This document shows positions 28,112 to 37,577 of a stretch of DNA of 64,000 bases, one piece after another. This stretch comes from Pseudoalteromonas sp. MSK9-3 (GTDB taxonomy: Bacteria; Pseudomonadota; Gammaproteobacteria; Enterobacterales; Alteromonadaceae), in the NCBI RefSeq assembly GCF_003590335.1, contig NZ_MIET01000026.1, positions 1 to 64,000 on the forward strand, given 5' to 3'. How positions within the stretch are numbered: position 1 is the stretch's first letter; the number at the start of each line of letters is the position of its first letter. Below the pieces are notes generated by a model, which saw only the letters and a list, made by a program, of their open reading frames with translations, was not told the DNA's origin and searched no databases. Both the position numbers and the translations under genes were made by a program.

Positions 28112-29584
28112 ATGGCGAACTACTTTAACTCTCTTCCTTTAAGAGAACAGCTAGCACAACTAGCCCAATGCGAATTTATGGATCCACAAGAGTTTAACGA
28201 TGGTGTTAACGAATTAATCGGCAAAAAACTCGTTATTGTCGGTTGTGGTGCACAAGGTCTAAACCAAGGTCTTAATTTACGCGATTCAGGGTTAGATGTA
28301 AGCTATGCATTACGTGAGTCGGCCATTTCAGAAAAGCGCCAGTCATTTTTGAATGCCTCTGACAATGGGTTTATTGTTGGCACCTATCAAGAGCTAATTC
28401 CTGATGCAGATTTAGTACTTAACTTAACCCCTGACAAGCAACATACCGCGGTTGTTAGTGCGGTTATGCCACTGATGAAAAAAGGCGCTACGCTTGCTTA
28501 TTCACATGGTTTCAACATTGTCGAAGAAGGCATGCAAGTACGTGAAGATCTTACGGTAATTATGGTTGCCCCAAAATGCCCAGGCACAGAAGTGCGTGAA
28601 GAATATAAACGTGGATTCGGCGTACCGACACTCATTGCAGTGCATCCAGAAAACGACCCACAAGGTAAGGGTCTAGCGCAAGCCAAAGCTTACGCAGCAG
28701 GGACAGGTGGCCATCGTGCAGGCGTATTAAACTCCTCTTTTATTGCTGAAGTAAAATCAGATCTCATGGGTGAACAAACCATCTTATGCGGCATGTTACA
28801 AACTGGCTCACTGCTATGCTTCGATAAAATGGTAGAACAAGGTATCGACGCTGCATACGCATCAAAGCTCATTCAGTATGGCTGGGAAGTCATCACTGAA
28901 GCATTGAAGTATGGTGGCATCACAAATATGATGGACCGCCTATCAAATCCAGCAAAATTAAAAGCGTTTAGCTTAAGTGAAGAACTTAAACAGATCATGC
29001 GCCCACTGTATAACAAACATATGGATGACATCATCAGCGGCGAATTTTCTCAGGGTATGATGTCTGACTGGGCTGAAGATGATGCAAAGTTATTAGCTTG
29101 GCGTGCTGAGACAGGTGAAACTGCTTTTGAAAAGCAAACCAACACCACGCAAGAGATTTCAGAACAAACTTTCTTTGACCAAGGTATTTTAATGGTGGCA
29201 ATGGTTAAGGCGGGTGTTGAACTGGCTTTTGAAACCATGACGGCCGCAGGGATCATTGATGAATCTGCGTATTACGAGTCACTTCATGAAACACCGCTTA
29301 TCGCAAATACAATAGCACGTAAAAAGCTGTATGAGATGAACAGTACTATTTCAGATACTGCAGAATATGGCTGTTACCTTTATAACCATGCATGTTTGCC
29401 ATTATTAAAACCATTTATGGAAAACATTAATATCGATGTGATTGGCAAAGGGCTAGATACCACCAGTAACTATGCAGACAACCAAGCACTTATTGATGCT
29501 AACTATGCAATTCGCACTCACCCAGTTGAAGTCGTTGGTGAAACACTGCGTGGTTACATGTCAGCAATGAAAAAAATAGTATAA
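28112..29584 (+). CDS. ilvC: Ketol-acid reductoisomerase (class II)
   Basis: 490 aa, the long class II form found in enterics and marine gammaproteobacteria. It converts acetolactate or acetohydroxybutyrate to the dihydroxy acids in valine, leucine and isoleucine synthesis with NADPH and Mg2+. NADPH-binding [18 protein letters not shown] is intact and the duplicated C-terminal knotted domain is present. AAGGTACTAACATG gives the start. A terminator follows. Confidence 0.97.
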   Translation: MANYFNSLPLREQLAQLAQCEFMDPQEFNDGVNELIGKKLVIVGCGAQGLNQGLNLRDSGLDVSYALRESAISEKRQSFLNASDNGFIVGTYQELIPDADLVLNLTPDKQHTAVVSAVMPLMKKGATLAYSHGFNIVEEGMQVREDLTVIMVAPKCPGTEVREEYKRGFGVPTLIAVHPENDPQGKGLAQAKAYAAGTGGHRAGVLNSSFIAEVKSDLMGEQTILCGMLQTGSLLCFDKMVEQGIDAAYASKLIQYGWEVITEALKYGGITNMMDRLSNPAKLKAFSLSEELKQIMRPLYNKHMDDIISGEFSQGMMSDWAEDDAKLLAWRAETGETAFEKQTNTTQEISEQTFFDQGILMVAMVKAGVELAFETMTAAGIIDESAYYESLHETPLIANTIARKKLYEMNSTISDTAEYGCYLYNHACLPLLKPFMENINIDVIGKGLDTTSNYADNQALIDANYAIRTHPVEVVGETLRGYMSAMKKIV

Positions 29585-29608
29585 ACCAGTTCGCTTGTTA
29601 GAAACCGA

Positions 29609-29637
29609 GCCCATACGCATTTGCTATGGGCTTTTTT
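29609..29637 (+). terminator. Terminator of ilvC
   Basis: GCCCATA, 9-base loop, TATGGGC followed by six T. Confidence 0.9.
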
Positions 29638-29781
29638 AATCGAATTTTAAATTCCAGTCACCAATGTACCCATTACTGCATTATACAAAAGTGGTAATTT
29701 AATGAACAACCCCTATCCTTTCTTCGCTCGCATTATTGTATATGATAGAATAGTCGCCTTGTTTTAGAAAAGTGTGGATCA

Positions 29782-31695
29782 ATGCGAAAAACTAGCCTTA
29801 CAATCACTCAAAAAATTACATTATTAGGAAGCTTAATTGCAATAACCGTTGCCAGTATTATTGGTGCTACTGCGATTTATAGTGCAAAAACGATGACCGA
29901 AACGCGCATGCTTGAGTCTGAGTTACCAGCCAAAGTTGACAGCATTAATAAAACGATAGCCAAGCAGATTTACCAACTTAAAAATGCGGCTAAGCAGCTC
30001 TCTAGCAATGTATTCATTACGGAGTCTGCAAGGAACGATACTCTCAACGAGACCCAACTTGTTAATGAGTTGAGCCGTTTAGTTGATCAATATGATCTCG
30101 CTACTGCTTCTTGGGCCAACCGTGAAACCAGCCAATATTGGAATCAAAATGGGTTTTTACGTGTGCTTAACCAACAGCAAGACGGGTGGTTTTTTGGCTT
30201 TAAAGATAGCCAACAAGAATACTCTATTAGCATTTTCCAAGAGTCCCCTGGTGATGTAAAGATGTTCGTTAACCACCAGCAAACACGTGACCTTGGTCTA
30301 GCCGGGTTAGCTAAAAGCATTGATGATATGCAAAGTATGCTAAGCAATATGGTGATTGAGAAGTCTGGCTTTGTATTTGTTGTAAACAAAGCAGGCACCA
30401 TTCAATTACACCCAGATGCCGCGTTGGTGGCAACCACCTCGCTGCGAGATTTATATGGCAACCAAGCGGTTCGTAACCTGCTCACCAATCGTGCATTTGT
30501 GGTAGAAAAGCTCAATGTCAGTGACCAACCAACGTTAGTAGCGGCCAGCCCTATTGAAGGCACTGATCTATATGTCATAGCACAAGTCCCTGAAGCTGAA
30601 GTCATCGAAGAGATCACGCAACTCCAGTGGCAAATAATCGCGTTCTCGATTGCCGTCGCCCTGATAGCAAGTTTGATCAGCCTATTCTTGGCCAAAAACC
30701 TCAGTGCGCCGTTATCAAATATGGCCAATTTATTTGCCCGATTAGGCAGCGGTGATGCTAAGCTGAACTATCGAGTACCTGAATCTGAACAACCTGAATT
30801 ACAAGCTCTGGCTGAAGGTTTTAATCAATTTATCAGCAAAATCGAAATGGCTATCAAAAAAGTAGCCAGCGAAAGTCGAGATATTCGCAGTACCAGCGAG
30901 CGTGTATTTGCTCAAAGCCAAAGTAATTCAAAGTCGCTTGATGAACAAAAGTCCCAAACTATCTCTGTTGCTGCGGCAATTAACGAAATGGGGGCGACTG
31001 TCCAAGAAATTGCAGGCAGTGCAAATAATACAGCCAAGCTCACTGAACAAAGTAAAGCAATGTCAGATCAAAGTCACAGTGGGGTTCAGCATAGCCAAAC
31101 ACAACTTCAAGACTTAGCGAGTGATATTGATGCTATGGCATTAGAAGTCACCACACTTGCAGAAAAAACACAATCTATCGCTAACATTGTTGATGTGATC
31201 CGCGGTATTTCAGAGCAAACGAACTTACTCGCACTTAATGCAGCCATTGAATCCGCGCGAGCTGGTGAACATGGTCGTGGGTTTGCTGTTGTTGCTGACG
31301 AGGTGCGTGCGCTGGCCAGTCGCACATCACAATCGACCGACGAAATCCAAGCAACTATTACAGAGTTGACCGTCGCGTCTGATTCAATTGTGAAAAAGAT
31401 CAGTCAATCTAAGCATCAAGCAGTGCAGAGTGTTGAAACAATGCAAAGCTCTGTCGAACTGATGGAAACAATTACTGAGACGGCGAATCAGATTAACGAC
31501 ATGACAACGCTCATCGCAGCCGCAACAGAAGAACAGAGTAATGTCGTCGCCGATGTGGGCAGAAGCATTGAGCACATAAGTACAATTAGCGATGACGTCA
31601 TGAATGAGCAGCTAAATACTGAACAATCAATTCAAGCACTTGCCGATTCAGCCAAAACTCTAGATAGCTTAGTCGCAAGCTTTGAACAGAACTGA
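29782..31695 (+). CDS. Methyl-accepting chemotaxis protein with Cache-type sensor
   Basis: 637 aa. Transmembrane segment at about 12-32, periplasmic double-Cache-like sensor to about 280 ([17 protein letters not shown] is typical of the membrane-proximal lobe), second transmembrane segment about 283-303, HAMP to about 360, then the cytoplasmic coiled coil. The kinase-control tip is intact ([19 protein letters not shown] and [15 protein letters not shown]). There is no CheR-docking pentapeptide at the C terminus. Ligand unknown. Confidence 0.92.
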   Translation: MRKTSLTITQKITLLGSLIAITVASIIGATAIYSAKTMTETRMLESELPAKVDSINKTIAKQIYQLKNAAKQLSSNVFITESARNDTLNETQLVNELSRLVDQYDLATASWANRETSQYWNQNGFLRVLNQQQDGWFFGFKDSQQEYSISIFQESPGDVKMFVNHQQTRDLGLAGLAKSIDDMQSMLSNMVIEKSGFVFVVNKAGTIQLHPDAALVATTSLRDLYGNQAVRNLLTNRAFVVEKLNVSDQPTLVAASPIEGTDLYVIAQVPEAEVIEEITQLQWQIIAFSIAVALIASLISLFLAKNLSAPLSNMANLFARLGSGDAKLNYRVPESEQPELQALAEGFNQFISKIEMAIKKVASESRDIRSTSERVFAQSQSNSKSLDEQKSQTISVAAAINEMGATVQEIAGSANNTAKLTEQSKAMSDQSHSGVQHSQTQLQDLASDIDAMALEVTTLAEKTQSIANIVDVIRGISEQTNLLALNAAIESARAGEHGRGFAVVADEVRALASRTSQSTDEIQATITELTVASDSIVKKISQSKHQAVQSVETMQSSVELMETITETANQINDMTTLIAAATEEQSNVVADVGRSIEHISTISDDVMNEQLNTEQSIQALADSAKTLDSLVASFEQN

Positions 31696-31741
31696 TCAAA
31701 AGCACTAACTTTGGCATATGCCACATAGTTAAGCACACAGT

Positions 31742-31779
31742 AAAAAGAGACTTATACCTGCTGGTATAAGTCTCTTTTT
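31742..31779. terminator. Terminator of the chemoreceptor gene
   Basis: AAAAAGAGACTTATACC, 4-base loop and its exact complement ending in five T; perfect 17-bp stem. Confidence 0.9.
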
Positions 31780-31869
31780 ATAAGGGTAATAATTTGTAAC
31801 CAATTTAGTTATAATTTAAACAAATTTTGGGCTATGCTTGATTAATAAGCAGTTTTAGCTCGGAGTTTT

Positions 31870-33063
31870 ATGATGTCTACGCTAAATAAAGTCATGACCA
31901 TTTTCACCTTTGCCAGCCTCTTAACACTCAGTGGGTGCAGTTCAACATCTGAAGAAGTTATTGTCGATAAGTCACTTCTTAACAATACTGCTTTTGCAAA
32001 ACAACCAGTGCCAAGCCAAGAAGATATATTTCAACTCGATGCCACGATAAAAATGCAACTCGACAGCTACTTCAAAGGCAGTACCCCAACACTGCCCCAT
32101 ACACAAAGGCTATTACGCTTTTTGGTAGATAATGGTGATGCGTCTTTGTCCTATCAATCTGGTGCAAACCTAACCGCTTCACAAGCCTACTATGACCTGA
32201 ATGCAAACTGCTTGTCCTTATCTATTCTCGCTTTCAGCCTAGCTGAACACCTCGGCTTTGAATCTCAATTTCAACGAGTCCATATTCCTGAATATTGGGA
32301 TCAAACTCAAGGTTATAGTCTACTCACAGGCCATGTAAACTTAGTCATCAGCGAATCAAATTTCATACTAAACAAAAACACCACAACCGGTGTAACGCTT
32401 TATACCCGCCCAAGATCGCTCACAGTCGACTTTGATCCTAATAGCCGACAACAAAAGTTTCCTACATCGGATATCACTAAAAACAGGATATTAGCGATGT
32501 TTTATAGTAATCGCGGTGCAATGCACATGATTAAGCAGCAATATGATCATGCCTTCAGCTATTTCAAAGCAGCCATCAATGCAGATGAACACTACTCTGG
32601 TGCATGGGGTAATTTAGGAGTACTTTACCGTGTTGTTGATCAACATCAACTCGCTGAAAAAACCTACCAACAAGCGCTGGCATTAAACCTCGACAATAAA
32701 ACCGTCTTAGGCAACATGGCGCTACTCTATCGGCTAACCAATCGCATGGCTCTGGCTTTACCAATAGAAGAGAAGCTTACTCAACAACGTAAAAACAACC
32801 CCTATTATCAAATCGTATTAGGGAATGAAGCGCTCGAGAACAATAACCTCGCACTAGCCCTACGTCACTTCAACAAAGCAAGAAAACTTGATACAAAACT
32901 GCATAGCAGTTACTTTGGACTAGCAAAAGTACATTATTATCGAGGTAACCTTGAGCAAGCCCAAAAATACCTATCACAAGCATATAAGCTCTCTGAATAT
33001 AAGCATGATAAAAAACGGTATCAAAGCAAGTTACGCTGGCTACAAACAGTGGCTAAAAATTAG
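31870..33063 (+). CDS. TPR-repeat lipoprotein
   Basis: 397 aa. Lipoprotein signal ends TLSGC at residue 23. The middle (about 75-150) resembles a transglutaminase-like or peptidase-like fold without clear catalytic triad (LNANCLSLSILAFSLAEHLG). Residues about 210-390 are four or more tetratricopeptide repeats (HSSYFGLAKVHYYRGNLEQA). GGAG precedes the start. Likely an envelope assembly or complex-scaffolding protein; function unknown. Overlaps the M28 peptidase gene by about 59 bp. Confidence 0.72.
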   Translation: MMSTLNKVMTIFTFASLLTLSGCSSTSEEVIVDKSLLNNTAFAKQPVPSQEDIFQLDATIKMQLDSYFKGSTPTLPHTQRLLRFLVDNGDASLSYQSGANLTASQAYYDLNANCLSLSILAFSLAEHLGFESQFQRVHIPEYWDQTQGYSLLTGHVNLVISESNFILNKNTTTGVTLYTRPRSLTVDFDPNSRQQKFPTSDITKNRILAMFYSNRGAMHMIKQQYDHAFSYFKAAINADEHYSGAWGNLGVLYRVVDQHQLAEKTYQQALALNLDNKTVLGNMALLYRLTNRMALALPIEEKLTQQRKNNPYYQIVLGNEALENNNLALALRHFNKARKLDTKLHSSYFGLAKVHYYRGNLEQAQKYLSQAYKLSEYKHDKKRYQSKLRWLQTVAKN

Positions 33064-33946
33064 CATTCTTAGCTTTGTTATTTTATCTGAAGGCGTGTTG
33101 GCATCGCAGCTTCAGAAAGATATGCAGATGCTCACGAGTAAAGCGCATGCAGGCCGTAAAGCCGGTGGCAGCGAAGGACCGAATGTAAGTGCTCAATACA
33201 TCCATCAACGATTTGAACAGCTAGAGTATCAGCCATTCTACCAATCATTTGAATTTAAAACGGGGTTCTTCAGCACAGCCAAGGGGCACAATGTCATAGC
33301 AACATTACCCTGCACCGTAGCTCCGTGCGAAGCCAATATCGTTATTACGGCGCATTATGACCATTTAGGTGGGCAACCCTCCTCTTATTATGCAGGCGCC
33401 AATGACAATGCTTCTGGCACATCAACACTGTTATTGTTAGCTCAGAGCCTAAAGCAGGTCAATAGACGCCATAGTGTCACTTTTGTTGCAACTGATGCCG
33501 AAGAAAATGGCCTATACGGCGCAAAACACTTTGTGAGTGAACTTGACTCAAACGAGCGCACAACTTTGAATATCAATCTCGATATGCTGGTACCAAATAA
33601 ACGTAACCGGTTATATGTACTGCATTCTAAAAAAACTGAATTGGCGGTCGAGGTACTCAAAAAACAACCCACCGAATCTCTGCGAGTAAAAATCGTCAAC
33701 TCACGTTATAAAATGCAGCGGTTAATGGATAACCCCCGTATAGATTGGCATAAAGCCAGCGACCACTATGCGTTTGCTAAAGAAAACATTCCTTATTTAT
33801 ATTTTGGTATTGGCGAAGATAAAAACCACCATACCAAACGCGATACGTTAGAGTCTCTCGACTTTTCTCGGTTTCAGCTGGTAGTTAAATTCATTAATAA
33901 CTTTATGGTGGAGTTACTTGATACCCCGTTAGAAGCAACAAATTGA
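33005..33946 (+). CDS. Exported M28-family zinc aminopeptidase
   Basis: About 313 aa from the ATG at 33005; the open frame reaches a TTG at 32951. A signal anchor lies at about residues 18-34 (WLKISILSFVILSEGVLA). Zinc ligands of the M28 family can be placed in ITAHYDHLGG, GANDNASG, TDAEENG, NINLDM and the C-terminal DKNHHTKRDTL. The start lies inside the preceding TPR gene, suggesting translational coupling. Its 3' end overlaps the convergent GIY-YIG gene by 73 bp. Probably trims peptides in the periplasm or outside the cell. Confidence 0.82.
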   Translation: MIKNGIKASYAGYKQWLKISILSFVILSEGVLASQLQKDMQMLTSKAHAGRKAGGSEGPNVSAQYIHQRFEQLEYQPFYQSFEFKTGFFSTAKGHNVIATLPCTVAPCEANIVITAHYDHLGGQPSSYYAGANDNASGTSTLLLLAQSLKQVNRRHSVTFVATDAEENGLYGAKHFVSELDSNERTTLNINLDMLVPNKRNRLYVLHSKKTELAVEVLKKQPTESLRVKIVNSRYKMQRLMDNPRIDWHKASDHYAFAKENIPYLYFGIGEDKNHHTKRDTLESLDFSRFQLVVKFINNFMVELLDTPLEATN

Positions 33947-34191
33947 CGCTTTTGTGGTTTAGTTAACTTTTTAACTTGCCACTCTAGTTTACATGCATCA
34001 CTTTTACTGCCTACAGGGTAAGTGAAAATAAGGGTTAGCGGCCCCTTGCCTTTTAAGTTTTTTGCACCTTTACCTTGCTGATGGGCGGCAAATCGCGCCA
34101 TAACGTCATTGGTCACGCCGGTGTACCAATGACCAAATCGCGTTTCAATAATATAGATATGCCAAACCGGCTCCACACTCTTCTCTTTCAT
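33874..34191 (-). CDS. GIY-YIG nuclease-like protein (YhbQ type)
   Basis: 105 aa. The GIY-YIG domain is readable as HIYIIETRFGHWYTGVTND, with the conserved Arg (DVMARFAAH) and a terminal basic region (LEWQVKKLTK). Same size as E. coli YhbQ, a small stand-alone GIY-YIG protein with DNA nuclease activity. The C terminus is encoded antisense to the end of the M28 gene. Confidence 0.85.
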   Translation of the reverse strand: MKEKSVEPVWHIYIIETRFGHWYTGVTNDVMARFAAHQQGKGAKNLKGKGPLTLIFTYPVGSKSDACKLEWQVKKLTKPQKRQFVASNGVSSNSTIKLLMNLTTS

Positions 34192-34320
34192 TGAAATTAC
34201 TTTTTACTCTCTATTTAGAAACTTTTTTAATACACTAAGGTCGAAGTTCGACAAGAAGCTTTACCTTCTGCGCTTTATCGGTATCATGCAAAATAATTGA
34301 AAATAAGGATACACAAATAC

Positions 34321-34680
34321 ATGCTGTCTAATAAATCCCTTTCTACGTGGTTCATTGCGATTATAACTACAGCCATGCTGTCTGGTTGTTCAAGCTGGGT
34401 CTATCGAATCAACGTACCACAAGGTAACTTTTTAGAGCAGTCAGATGTAGAAAAACTACGCGTTGATATGACTCGCGAGCAAGTGCTATTCGTTTTAGGC
34501 AGTCCAATTGCAAAAGATGCCTTTAATAACAATACTTGGCACTATGCGTATGTGTTTAATATTGACCGAGAGTCTGAACAACGCAAATCGCTGACTGTAT
34601 TTTTTGAAAACGACAAATTGAGCCGCATAACAGGCGATTATGACGAACCAAAAGAGTTCAATATACCGCTTGATCAGTAA
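34321..34680 (+). CDS. bamE: Outer membrane assembly lipoprotein BamE
   Basis: About 119 aa. I use the ATG at 34321, ten bases after AAGGAT; the frame also extends to a TTG at 34297. Lipobox AMLSGC, then the SmpA/OmlA core: NVPQGNFLEQSDVEKLRVDM and VLFVLGSPIAKDAF...TWHYAYVF. Part of the Bam complex that folds beta-barrels into the outer membrane. Terminator shared with the convergent rnfH gene. Confidence 0.95.
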   Translation: MLSNKSLSTWFIAIITTAMLSGCSSWVYRINVPQGNFLEQSDVEKLRVDMTREQVLFVLGSPIAKDAFNNNTWHYAYVFNIDRESEQRKSLTVFFENDKLSRITGDYDEPKEFNIPLDQ

Positions 34681-34692
34681 TGTGATATAAAA

Positions 34693-34722
34693 AATAAAAG
34701 GGCCTAAAGGCCCTTTTATTTT
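34693..34722. terminator. Bidirectional terminator between bamE and rnfH
   Basis: AATAAAAGGGCC, TAAA loop and its perfect complement; A and T tracts serve both strands. Confidence 0.9.
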
Positions 34723-34757
34723 AGCTGTAGAGTGAAAAGTACTCTGCTTATCTTATT

Positions 34758-35072
34758 TTACGCTCTACCGCCGGTAATTTTATTGGCTCGGCCTTCATCT
34801 TTTGCTTTTTCAGCCCGTCGTCTGCGCGCATCTTTAGGATCTGCAATTAACGGCCTATAAATTTCAATTCTATCGCCTTCTTTTACGACTTGCTTGCCCT
34901 TTACCGTTCGATTCCAAATGCCCAAGGTCAAATTAGTGGGATCAATATCAGCACACTTATCTAAAATACCTGACTGTAGCACTACCTGTTCAGCCGATGT
35001 ACCTTCAGCAACGTCCACAGACATCACCACTGCTTTATGTGGCACCGCATAGACCACATCAACTTTAATCAT
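34758..35072 (-). CDS. rnfH: RnfH-family ubiquitin-like protein
   Basis: 104 aa, beta-grasp fold related to ThiS/MoaD (VDVVYAVPHKAVVMSVDVAEG, then GDRIEIYRPLIADPKDARRRR). Its start overlaps the ratA stop (ATGA), the same ratA-rnfH pair as in E. coli. Exact role unclear. Confidence 0.92.
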   Translation of the reverse strand: MIKVDVVYAVPHKAVVMSVDVAEGTSAEQVVLQSGILDKCADIDPTNLTLGIWNRTVKGKQVVKEGDRIEIYRPLIADPKDARRRRAEKAKDEGRANKITGGRA

Positions 35073-35506
35073 GACCTTGCTCCATACACCGTTTTAGCTC
35101 GCTGTGTAAATGCGGTCACCATATTTTTGGCAACCTCATTAAAAATCTTGCCAAATGCCAGCTCAACCAGTTTATTGGCAAATTCAAAGTCTAATTTTAG
35201 CGTTACTTTACATGCTTGGTCGTCTAGCTCCGTAAACTCCCAATAACCGTATAAAGACTTAAATGGCCCGTCGACTAATTGCATCTTTACTTGACTGCCT
35301 TCAAAGCTATTACGCGTGGTAAACCACTTCTTTAATCCTGCTTTAGAAATTTCTAAACTTGCGACCATATCATTTTGGTTTGATTCAATCACTTTTGAAT
35401 CTGAACAATTTGGTAAAAACTCAGGGTATGCATCTACATCGTTAACCAGCGTAAACATTTCTTGAGTGCTATACATCACCAACGCACTTTTTTCTATTTG
35501 TGGCAT
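35069..35506 (-). CDS. ratA: RatA/UPF0083 START-like (coenzyme Q10-binding) protein
   Basis: 145 aa START/SRPBCC fold: MPQIEKSALVMYSTQEMFTLV, VDAYPEFLPNC, then PFKSLYGYWEF. In E. coli, RatA was reported to bind 50S subunits; its homologues (COQ10) bind ubiquinone and support respiration. Divergent from smpB across 140 bp, the conserved smpB/ratA/rnfH arrangement. Confidence 0.92.
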   Translation of the reverse strand: MPQIEKSALVMYSTQEMFTLVNDVDAYPEFLPNCSDSKVIESNQNDMVASLEISKAGLKKWFTTRNSFEGSQVKMQLVDGPFKSLYGYWEFTELDDQACKVTLKLDFEFANKLVELAFGKIFNEVAKNMVTAFTQRAKTVYGARS

Positions 35507-35646
35507 AGTTACTCCAATCTATTTGTCGCGATTTTAGCAAGCTTTTAAAGAATTATCTTGTATGCTGTAAGCTACTGCGCGAAAATAACGCACAAATTTA
35601 AAAAAGCACTATTGTCTGTCCACTTTTCTAGGTAAACTAGGCCATT

Positions 35647-36129
35647 ATGGCAAAGAAAAAATCATCAAAATCAACTACCAATACCATCGCACTTAACAAA
35701 AAAGCGCGCCATGAGTATTTTTTAACCGATAAGTTTGAAGCGGGCATTGAACTGCAAGGGTGGGAAGTAAAAAGCATCCGAGCAGGTAAAGTAAACATTT
35801 CAGACACCTATATTCACCTTAAAGATGGTGAAGCATTTTTACTTAGCAGCCAAATTCAGCCGCTAAACAGTGCTTCTACGCATGTTATTTGTGATCCAAT
35901 GCGCTATCGTAAATTGCTACTCAATAAACGTGAGATTGACCGTTTAGTTGGTGCAACTGAACGAGACGGCTTCTCGCTGATCGCGACTGCGATGTATTGG
36001 AAGAAATGCTGGGTCAAACTTGAGTTTCACCTTGCGAAGGGTAAGAAAATGCATGACAAACGTTCTGACAGTAAAGATAAAGACTGGTCACGTGAAAAAG
36101 AGCGTTTGATGAAGCACTCAGCCCGTTAA
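35647..36129 (+). CDS. smpB: SsrA-binding protein
   Basis: 160 aa. It binds the tRNA-like domain of tmRNA and brings it to stalled ribosomes. OB-fold core with [19 protein letters not shown] and the basic C-terminal tail [17 protein letters not shown], which becomes a helix in the mRNA channel. Its partner RNA, ssrA, is at 48275 in this same window. Confidence 0.97.
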   Translation: MAKKKSSKSTTNTIALNKKARHEYFLTDKFEAGIELQGWEVKSIRAGKVNISDTYIHLKDGEAFLLSSQIQPLNSASTHVICDPMRYRKLLLNKREIDRLVGATERDGFSLIATAMYWKKCWVKLEFHLAKGKKMHDKRSDSKDKDWSREKERLMKHSAR

Positions 36130-36140
36130 TAATAACACAT

Positions 36141-36170
36141 AAAAAAACCTCGTATTGCGAGGTTTTTTTT
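36141..36170. terminator. Bidirectional terminator between smpB and fabB
   Basis: Seven A, CCTCG, 5-base loop, CGAGG and eight T. Confidence 0.9.
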
Positions 36171-36183
36171 CAGGCGTTAAAAC

Positions 36184-37398
36184 TTAGCCTTTGTATTTTT
36201 GCATCACTAATGTGGCATTAGTGCCACCAAAGCCAAAACTGTTCGACATCACAGTATTAAGCTCAACATCACGACGCTCTGTCACAATGTCCAAGCCCTG
36301 TGCTTGCTCGTCAAGCTCATCAATATTAATTGAAGGCGCTACGAAGTTATTTTCAAGCATTAAGAGTGAGAAGATTGCTTCATGCACACCAGCCGCGCCC
36401 AGAGCATGGCCTGTCATTGCTTTTGTTGCACTGATCGCTGGTGAATTATCACCAAACAATTCTTGAATTGCACCTAACTCTTTCACGTCACCTACAGGAG
36501 TAGATGTACCGTGTGTATTTAAATAATCAATTGGGCCATCAATGTCTTGCATTGCTTGTTTCATACAACGCACAGCACCTTCACCTGAAGGGGCTACCAT
36601 GTCATAGCCATCAGACGTTGCACCATAACCTACGATTTCAGCATAAATATGTGCGCCACGAGCGAGGGCATGTTCGAGTTCTTCAACAACCACAATACCG
36701 CCACCGCCAGAAATAACAAAGCCATCACGATTTGCATCGTATGTGCGTGAAGCTGTTGCAGGGTTATCGTTGTATTTAGTCGATAGTGCACCCATTGCGT
36801 CAAATTCCATCGCAAGTGTCCAATGTAACTCTTCACCACCACCGGCAAAAATAACATCTTGCTTGCCAAGTTGAATTTGCTCTACTGCATTACCAATACA
36901 GTGTGCCGATGTTGCACACGCAGAGCTAATAGAGTAATTCACACCTTTGATCTTAAATGGTGTGGCTAAACACGCCGACGTTGTGCTCGCCATAGTACGA
37001 GGCACCATATAGGGTCCTACGCGTTTTACGCCTTTCTCACGTAAAATATCAGCGGCTTCTACTTGGTGCTTTGAAGAACCACCACCAGAACCAACGATCA
37101 GGCCAGTACGCTCATTCGATACTTGATCGTCAGCTAAACCTGAATCTTCAATTGCTTGTGCCATTGAGATATAAGAAAATGCCGCAGCATCTCCCATGAA
37201 GCGGTGTGCTTTACGGTCAACAAAGTCTTTTACGTTGATGTCGATATTACCAGAAACATTACTGCGTAATTTATATTCTTCAAATTCAGGGTTAAAAACG
37301 ATACCGCTTTTACCTGCTTGTAAAGACTCTAATACTTCTTGCTTGTTATTGCCGATGCTTGAAACTACACCGATCCCCGTAATTACGGCTCTTCTCAT
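36184..37398 (-). CDS. fabB: 3-oxoacyl-[ACP] synthase I
   Basis: 404 aa condensing enzyme of fatty acid synthesis, needed for unsaturated fatty acids in gammaproteobacteria. The catalytic triad is present: Cys in [12 protein letters not shown], His in [11 protein letters not shown], and His in [18 protein letters not shown]. It is next to mnmC, as in E. coli. It could be read as FabF from the active site alone; length and context favour FabB. Confidence 0.93.
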   Translation of the reverse strand: MRRAVITGIGVVSSIGNNKQEVLESLQAGKSGIVFNPEFEEYKLRSNVSGNIDINVKDFVDRKAHRFMGDAAAFSYISMAQAIEDSGLADDQVSNERTGLIVGSGGGSSKHQVEAADILREKGVKRVGPYMVPRTMASTTSACLATPFKIKGVNYSISSACATSAHCIGNAVEQIQLGKQDVIFAGGGEELHWTLAMEFDAMGALSTKYNDNPATASRTYDANRDGFVISGGGGIVVVEELEHALARGAHIYAEIVGYGATSDGYDMVAPSGEGAVRCMKQAMQDIDGPIDYLNTHGTSTPVGDVKELGAIQELFGDNSPAISATKAMTGHALGAAGVHEAIFSLLMLENNFVAPSINIDELDEQAQGLDIVTERRDVELNTVMSNSFGFGGTNATLVMQKYKG

Positions 37399-37577
37399 GG
37401 GTAAATTCCCTTAGTCATTTACTAAATTGTGGCTATTCTACGCTGAAATGCCTAACCAAGTGGTCAGCTTTCCAGCTTACACACGTACTCTGAAACTTTT
37501 TTACGTAAATTACAACGGACTATTACGGCTAAAACGCGTAAAATAGTGCGTATATTTTTGCTGTTCACGCTATTACT

